DNA from: Metellina segmentata
Lineage: Eukaryota > Arthropoda > Arachnida > Araneae > Tetragnathidae
Assembly: GCA_947359465.1 (NCBI GenBank)
Contig: OX375872.1
Span: forward strand, 129,815,083-129,879,082
Direction: 5' to 3'
Length of the DNA: 64,000 bases
Shown: piece after piece, positions 58,146 to 64,000 of the stretch
How the letters are laid out: each line of letters starts with the position of its first letter
Position numbering within the stretch: the stretch's first letter is position 1
Made by a program: the position numbers and the translations under genes
Notes under the pieces: model-generated
Databases searched by the model: none
Seen by the model: only the letters and a program-made list of their open reading frames with translations
What the model was told of the DNA's origin: nothing

Positions 58146-58770
58146 CGATTATTCTAGAGAACACTGAACACTCATATTTTCCCCAATTCATCAGATACAA
58201 ATTTGTTTCTATTTTCTGACACATCACAGCTTCATAAATAAAATCACATCTAATACCAATACTATTTCCTTCCACAGACATTAGCTGTTCAAACACTAAA
58301 AATAATAAACATTTCCAATATCATTTAAGTACGTATTTAAAAAAACATACAAGAAACATCCCCAGCCACAATCGAGACAAATTCTGACCTTTTGTGACAA
58401 AATTACTACGCAGGACATTGAGCACTCGTGTTTCTTCTAAATAATTCAATCCTAATTTGTTTCCTATATCTGATTTTTTCGCAGCTCTTACAAAGTCACA
58501 TCTAATTGATACTATCCCTTATCATAGACAGCAGTCTTAAAAATTAACATCAGTACGCATTAAAAATCTACCAAAGGCATCCCCAGCTACAATCAAGACA
58601 AAATCTGAATTTTTGTGGTAAAATTACTCGGGAGGACATTGAGCACTCATGTTTTTTCTAAGTAAACCGACCCGAATGCGTTTCATATTTTTGACACATC
58701 GCAGCTTTTCCAACGAAATCACATCTAATTGATACCATTCCCCCTCTCAAACAGCAGCTGTTGGTGACCA
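58146..58770. repeat. Tandem repeat, ~220-255-bp unit, about 2.6 copies
   Basis: Anchors GACATTGAGCACTCRTGTTT recur at about 58159 (diverged), 58413 and 58634. ATCACATCTAATTGATACYAT and ATCCCCAGCYACAATC recur once per unit. Confidence 0.7.
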
Positions 58771-59581
58771 GCCATTCGCAAGACAAATGTCAAGATCTCA
58801 TCCAGCAGTCAGTTGGCGTTCAGTGACAAACCATCCGTAGAGAGACAGGGTGTATAGATTGCACATTTATGCGTAGACGGAGGGGAATACTCCCCACACC
58901 AATCCTCAGCCAAGTAATATCCTCATCATCAGTCACTCTAAATTGGAGTCCGATTAACCGTCGCCTGACTTGGAACGGGGGGCGGTCGCAGGTTTTCCGC
59001 TTGACATGAAGACGGACAGACACAGCGGAATGACCCTCTGACAAACTTTATTTGTACTATAAATTTGTGAAGGTGGTACTAGCGCTGTCTTCCGGGGACA
59101 TCCAGGACTGGATGTTACGGTGCAGCCGACGTCCGTAAATGGATATTGGTCGGTCTCCCATCGGCGTTGCTTGGAGAATAGATGGGACTAGAGTATGCAA
59201 CTGCCAGTGATGGTAACTCTCGGTGGTGTGTGTGTTTAGGGATGTCAAATAAAGGATAAGCGATGTGACACCAGGACAATCTCGGACTAGATTCGACGGT
59301 CGAAAAAATTTACTATCTTAGTGTGGTAAAATACAAAGATCGTTCATTAACAGTAGCCCCGCAGTGCGCTTTTCAATATTAGTGTCCAATAGCTAAGCGA
59401 ACAAAAATAAGTAACTATTATAGAAATTAGTGATTTGGAAATCAAATATATAATCCCCTTAGTTCCCACTCTAAAAAAATTCAAATACCTTTCAAGGCCC
59501 TCATTATCAATCTCTCCCTATCACAAATCTCTATTAACCCCTCTCCTAAAACTATATTTTATTCAACCCTCCAGCGGTTTC

Positions 59582-59757
59582 GACGAGATATCTCGTCCAT
59601 CATGATCTGATCAATTTTGCTAATAACGAGATATTTCATCAAAATGTTGCGACTTTTTTTTACGAGATCAAGATCTGGGCCCATTTTCTTCTAATGACGA
59701 GATATCTTATCCATCAAGATCTGTTCAGTTCTTGCTGATGACGAAATACCGCGTCGA
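59582..59757. repeat. Palindrome-bearing tandem repeat (~115-bp unit)
   Basis: Perfect 16-bp palindrome GACGAGATATCTCGTC (59582-59597). Variants AACGAGATATTTCATC (about 59626), GACGAGATATCTTATCC (59697) and GACGAAATACC (59740). Spacings of 43 and 115 bp indicate a two-part unit repeated about 1.5 times. Confidence 0.65.
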
Positions 59758-60237
59758 GAAAACCACCAGGTTTAAGGAGCTTGAAGACTCAGAAATAATA
59801 ATAAAAAAAATATATATATTTTATCGACTGTTTAAGGTTCTCTCTTTGAAAGTTGTGAATACTTAAAAAAAACTACTGTCGACTTTTAAAATGAATTTGA
59901 GCCTCGATAAAAAGTGAGTTTTGGAAAATGCATTAATAGTTAAAAATCCATGTCTCCAAATTAGCAATGTGTATCCACTAGGCACAATAACAAAGAACAC
60001 CAAGTTAAGACGTTTTATCAAACGTAAGAATAAATAGGGAAAATTTTGAGGGGTGAATGCTTCTTCTGAATGGGTTTACTTCTGCAATCATCAAAAATTA
60101 TTAATGACTATTTGTATCTACCTATATATTTTTCGACGATTTAAAAATTTATAGGCACAAATATATATTTCTTGTTTGAAAAATGATGTAAAGAAAATAT
60201 TCTGTGAATATATGTACACGCCTAAGCCCATTCATTT

Positions 60238-60362
60238 TGGCTTTGGTGACGAAAAATGTGTCCTGAAGTAACAATGTTCTTGTAACTTCCTGTTCATGTG
60301 TGGTTTGGCGACGAAAAATGATCTGAAGTTACAAATTTCTTTGTTTTGGTGACGAAAGTTGC
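60238..60362 (+). repeat. Short tandem repeat with TTTGGTGACGAAAAATG unit
   Basis: Three copies: TTTGGTGACGAAAAATG (about 60242), TTTGGCGACGAAAAATG (about 60305) and TTTTGGTGACGAAAGTTG (about 60345), with GAAGT.ACAA between. Confidence 0.55.
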
Positions 60363-61951
60363 CTTCTTTTAACTTCCCGTCTTTATCCTGATTCTTTCAA
60401 AGCTACACGAGATTATTTAGTATATATCCACAAATTGAACGTTGATTATCCGAACTGTCCGGATGAATCAAGGTAACGGATAACGAAAAGTGAGGATAGA
60501 ATGATCGATATCTCGCGTGCAGACCATGGAAGGAGCAAAGATCACCTACGAAGAAAATAGTTCCAACTTCCTCAGATATCGTGATATGATCGCGTGTAAA
60601 TCTGTTGGTCTTAGAGGTTCACAGGGTTTTGCGGTAGGCTTACAAGTAGTTGGATTGAAACACAAAATGGTCGATCAAGGACGGACGATAGTCACGATTT
60701 TCGTTTCACTCAGGTAAATTACGTGCAATTAAATGTAGATATAACTATATGCAGGATACGCTTGTACTCATAAAATGTTAACATTGAAACCGCAGAGGGA
60801 ATCAATGTAATCATTGTGAATTTTTACAATATACATGATACTTCCGGCAAATCTTCATGCAGTTGCTATGGTCACACGGAAACAAGTCTTATTGCGCCCT
60901 TGAATGTCATAAACAAAATCGTAAATTCCTTAAATGAAGTAGATGGACAATTAAATTAATTCAGTAAAACTCAACATATATATGGGGGACTCATTATCTC
61001 GGATCACTAATTTAATTTGAGTAATTTTTCTCTTGTTGAGTTAAATTTAAAAATAAATATTTTCTGCGCCTTCTTCATAGTACAAAACAGATGCAATTCG
61101 TATTCTGTCAAAATTCGTGTCATTTACTACAATCTTATGAAAAAGAAAATGTACCGTCACTTCTATTTCAATAAATACATATTAAGCCTTTAGAAAAAGA
61201 CAATCATATTCGTTTATCGGGATATGTGGTCATAAGTCCGGATGCGCAGAGTTCTATTTATTACTAATGTTTCCATTTCTACTCGGTTGAAAGATAAAAT
61301 TTTTCAAAGAATCTTAATATAACATATTAGCTAATACGTAGATAGGTATTTTAATTAACGTCCTATAGAAGCAACACAACATTATTGGCGACGGTCCGGG
61401 ATCAATCCTCAAGCTAATACACAGGTAAATAATTTACTATGCAAGTCTATAGAATTTTAAAGGTAGGTAGTTATTTAATTAACATCACACTGGAGAAACA
61501 CAACGGGCTATTGGGCGACGATCTGGGATTAAACCCGAACCAATTTTAAAGGATTCTGAACGGAACAGATATACTCCAACACCTTGACAAAGAGCTTTAA
61601 TAGGTCCTGGTTCACTTCATTAGAAATGCACCTCGGTACGCGGTGTTCTCCAATTTTTTTCAAAACATTTCCCATGGCGTAGCATTTGCAAGTGGTACTA
61701 ACGAGAAGATCATCCTTTCCCTGAGGGCATTAAAAAATTCCGTAGTTTCTCTTTTCAATGCAAAAAAGTCAACTCAAACCCACCACCCTTTCCAAGTACT
61801 GTAGCGTATACAAACACACTCTTCACATCGAGAATCCTTCTCCACAACTCAAACACTAGGACTTTAGGACCGCTGTCAGTCCAGAACACGTCCTTAGGAC
61901 GGGATGGTAAAAACTAAACAAACCCGAAGTTGATGGCAGGATTGCAAGTAT

Positions 61952-61970
61952 GGATTGGATTGGATTGGAT
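61952..61970. repeat. (TTGGA)n tail of the retrotransposon
   Basis: Plus strand GGATTGGATTGGATTGGAT; it marks the 3' end of the retrotransposon. Confidence 0.8.
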
Positions 61971-62004
61971 ATGATTTTGTGGCATTGGGTCCTCTTGGGA
62001 CATA

Positions 62005-64000
62005 TTATGCCAAACTCAAGATAAAGAATAAAATATATAATATAGCAAGAAAGTGAGGTGAGTCAAAATGTAATGAATGAATACTACATAAAATTATGTG
62101 ATGGATAAAACCAATGTCATGTAAAAAGTTAAAAACATTTGGATGAGGATTCTCTCCAATCATGTCTTCTAAAGTCAAGTTATAAGAATTAAAATGTATC
62201 AGTCGTTGCCTATTAAAATGAGAACATTCAATTAAAATGTGTTTTATTGTTAGTGGGCAAATGCAGTAATTACAAATGGGATGATCTTCTCCGAGGAGGA
62301 GGTGTCTATGGGTGATCCTAGTGTGTCCAATACGGAGACGTGTTAGTATTACTTGCTGTCGTCTTTGAGCTGGTGACTGCCATTGCGTTATATTTGGTTT
62401 TAAGGCGTGGAGCTTGTTTTCAGTTTGTTCAGACCATCCGTTCTGCCATTTTTCCTCTAAAAACTTGTAAATAAGAGATTTTAAGTCACGGAAAGGGATA
62501 GTATGGTTAAAATTATTTACTGCCGATTTGGCAGCTTGGTCAACAATCTCATTTCCCGCAATCCCAACATGGGATGGGATCCAACAAAATAGTAACTTAA
62601 AATTTTTGGATGAAAGATGATAAATTATTTTCAGTGATTCTAAAACAATGGGATGACTGTCATGATCAGGATGTTTCAATGACTGTAAAACGCTTAACGA
62701 ATCTGTAAAAATGATACATTTTTTATGACAATGATCGGATATATGTTCTAGTGCTTTAAAAATGGCCATTATTTCAGCGGTAAAAACAGAACATGAAGAA
62801 TGAAGTTTAAAACTATGACGGGAATCATTAATAGTGAACGCAGCTCCAACATAGTTTTCCCTTTTAGACCCATCAGTATAAATATGTATAAAATTTGAGT
62901 AATTTTCTATATGGTTTTGAAAGAGTTGTTTATATATAAAATCAGAGGTATCTGCTTTATTAAAATTTTGGAACGGGTTTTGAAATTCAAAATAATGATT
63001 AAACCAAGGAGAGAAATAATACAGTTTTTTCTGGGTGACGTCAAGAGAAGAAAGTTCGGATCCGTTTATTAAGTCCAGCATTCTTAAATGGAATGTAGGG
63101 ATGAAGGATGTTTTGGCTTGATAAAGGCGTTTTAAATATGGGCTGTGATCAATGGTATGCAATGGGTGATGAGGGATTGAGGAAATTCTAAAATAGTATT
63201 CCAGTGATAACAACTGTCGTCTGAAGTCCAGGGAAGGTTCAAAAGATTCTACGTACAAGCTGATTACGGGAGAAGTCCTAAAGGCACCAGAACATAAACG
63301 TAAAGCGGTGTGGTGTATAGTGTTCAGAGTTTGAAGAGCAGATTTTCTTGCTGAACCATACACCACGCAGCCGTAATCTAATTTTGATCGTATTAAAGCT
63401 CTATAAATCTTTAAAAGGCATGTACGATCAGATCCCCATGATAATTTTGATAAAACTCGTAAAATGTTAAGAGCCTTTTCGCAGCGTTTGCGTAAATTTA
63501 AAATATGCGGTTGAAAAGTCAACTTCTTGTCAAATATGATACCTAAAAATTTAAAATTGTCCACAACATTAATTAAAATATCTTTGAAAAATATTTCAGG
63601 GTCAAGATGAAGATTTCGCTTTCTGCAAAAATGAACACAAGCGGTTTTAGAAGGTGAGAAACTGAAACCATTTTCTTTAGTCCAATGAGTGATTTTGTTA
63701 ACTGCCTGTTGAAGTTGTCTCTCTATTAAGCGAATGTCTTTAGCTGCGCATGAAATTTGCAGATCGTCAACGTAAATAAGACCCTTAACTGATGGAGGTA
63801 ATTGAGAAACAATGTTGTTAATTTTTAAAATAAATAGAGTCACACTTAAAACACTGCCTTGTGGTACTCCCTCCTCTTGAGTAAAAACATCTGAAAAAAT
63901 CGATCCAATCCGTACTTTAAAATATCGTTTCTCTAAAAAATTTTGAATAAAAATAGGCAGATTTCCTCTTATGTCATAGTTAAAAATGTCTTTTAAAATT
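62005..64000 (-). CDS. Reverse transcriptase and RNase H of a non-LTR retrotransposon, 5' incomplete
   Basis: Uninterrupted frame from the right edge to TAA at 62005-62007 (about 664 codons visible). Order: reverse transcriptase fingers-palm with VPQGSVLSVTLF and the catalytic box YVDD (residues 24-27 counted from 63843); thumb region; RNase H1 domain with the full set IYTDGSK (D324), TAEIMA (E357), FTDSLS (D381) and NEIVDQAAK (D435), plus WIPSHVGIAGN; C-terminal cysteine/histidine motif CNYCICPLTIKHILIEC. The endonuclease and ORF1 would lie beyond 64000. A GTG at 63843 is not the start; the frame continues upstream in good RT sequence. The intact frame suggests a young copy. RT plus RNase H fits I-group or jockey-related spider elements. 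Confidence 0.92.
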   Translation of the reverse strand, partial: ILKDIFNYDIRGNLPIFIQNFLEKRYFKVRIGSIFSDVFTQEEGVPQGSVLSVTLFILKINNIVSQLPPSVKGLIYVDDLQISCAAKDIRLIERQLQQAVNKITHWTKENGFSFSPSKTACVHFCRKRNLHLDPEIFFKDILINVVDNFKFLGIIFDKKLTFQPHILNLRKRCEKALNILRVLSKLSWGSDRTCLLKIYRALIRSKLDYGCVVYGSARKSALQTLNTIHHTALRLCSGAFRTSPVISLYVESFEPSLDFRRQLLSLEYYFRISSIPHHPLHTIDHSPYLKRLYQAKTSFIPTFHLRMLDLINGSELSSLDVTQKKLYYFSPWFNHYFEFQNPFQNFNKADTSDFIYKQLFQNHIENYSNFIHIYTDGSKRENYVGAAFTINDSRHSFKLHSSCSVFTAEIMAIFKALEHISDHCHKKCIIFTDSLSVLQSLKHPDHDSHPIVLESLKIIYHLSSKNFKLLFCWIPSHVGIAGNEIVDQAAKSAVNNFNHTIPFRDLKSLIYKFLEEKWQNGWSEQTENKLHALKPNITQWQSPAQRRQQVILTRLRIGHTRITHRHLLLGEDHPICNYCICPLTIKHILIECSHFNRQRLIHFNSYNLTLEDMIGENPHPNVFNFLHDIGFIHHIILCSIHSLHFDSPHFLAILYILFFILSLA

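Larger units (their letters stand above)
57542..61951 (-). other. Plexin intron (continues past the window), repeats only
   Basis: No further sema exon recognised. Contents: hairpin repeat copy (58098), ~240-bp tandem repeat (58146-58770), a less A+T-rich block (58750-59330) with two uninformative open frames, the GACGAGATATCTCGTC repeats (59582-59757) and a short tandem repeat (60238-60362). 60.4-61.9 kb is unassigned. Confidence 0.55.
61952..64000 (-). mobile_element. Non-LTR retrotransposon, 3' half (jockey/I group)
   Basis: The minus-strand element runs off the right edge. Its 3' UTR is about 35 bases and ends in four TTGGA/TCCAA units (61952-61970) instead of poly(A), as I-group elements end in short simple repeats. 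It sits in or near the plexin upstream intron on the same strand as plexin. Confidence 0.85.

Noticed and set aside
58820..59248. Two minus-strand frames (74 and 63 codons) in a less A+T-rich block
   Set aside because: No recognisable motif, no splice links to plexin, and no neighbouring coding signal.
60430..60500. Possible pogo-type terminus (GATTATCCGAACTGTCCGG region)
   Set aside because: Resembles Tigger/pogo ends, but no partner terminus or transposase was found within reach.
57542..61950. Search for further sema-domain exons
   Set aside because: No frame with splice sites and sema-like residues was found; earlier exons must be beyond 64000.

Overview
The window looks like a piece of an arthropod nuclear genome, most probably an arachnid (spider). 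This is inferred from strong A+T richness, intron-rich gene structure, Toll and plexin-A genes, abundant Tc1/mariner, hAT-like, Helitron-like and jockey/I-like elements, and a short hairpin-forming interspersed repeat that I associate with arachnid sequences. No bacterial, phage or CRISPR feature is present.

Left edge (1-1012, plus strand): the 3' part of a Toll-like receptor gene, reading as last leucine-rich repeat, LRR C-terminal cap, one membrane helix and a TIR domain. It converges with a large gene on the minus strand. From about 3.9 kb to beyond 57.5 kb runs a plexin-A semaphorin receptor. I could join 34 GT-AG exons (57541 down to 5681) into one unbroken frame of 1497 codons plus stop. 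It covers the end of the sema domain, three PSI domains, IPT domains, a membrane helix, and a complete cytoplasmic split GAP domain with inserted Rho-GTPase-binding domain. The start and most of the sema domain lie beyond 64 kb.

The introns hold the mobile DNA. There are three kinds of degenerate Tc1 elements (6.9-7.6, 10.2-10.8, 34.7-37.5 and 42.2-43.2 kb), a mariner pseudogene (29.0-30.1 kb) and Helitron-like repeats (1.8-2.2, 8.9-9.8, 27.5-28.5 kb). A nested stack at 34.7-37.5 kb has a hAT-like insertion inside a Tc1 reading frame and further elements inside that. Several unnamed inverted-repeat elements lie at 20.1-20.8, 35.8-36.2 and 41.1-42.2 kb.

The 24-kb intron between exons 1 and 2 of the visible plexin (33192-57412) also contains an apparently intact transposon at 50.0-52.75 kb. 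It has an uninterrupted 560-codon transposase, terminal inverted repeats and TTAA target sites. The same intron has a two-copy ~595-bp tandem duplication (39.2-40.35 kb) and several less A+T-rich islands that could be regulatory. The right edge (61.95-64.0 kb, minus strand) is the 3' half of a non-LTR retrotransposon encoding reverse transcriptase and RNase H, ending in a (TTGGA)n tail.

I found no clearly new multi-gene system. The items most worth checking are the TTAA transposon, the same-strand hairpin repeat, the nested stack, and the duplicated block with codon-like divergence.
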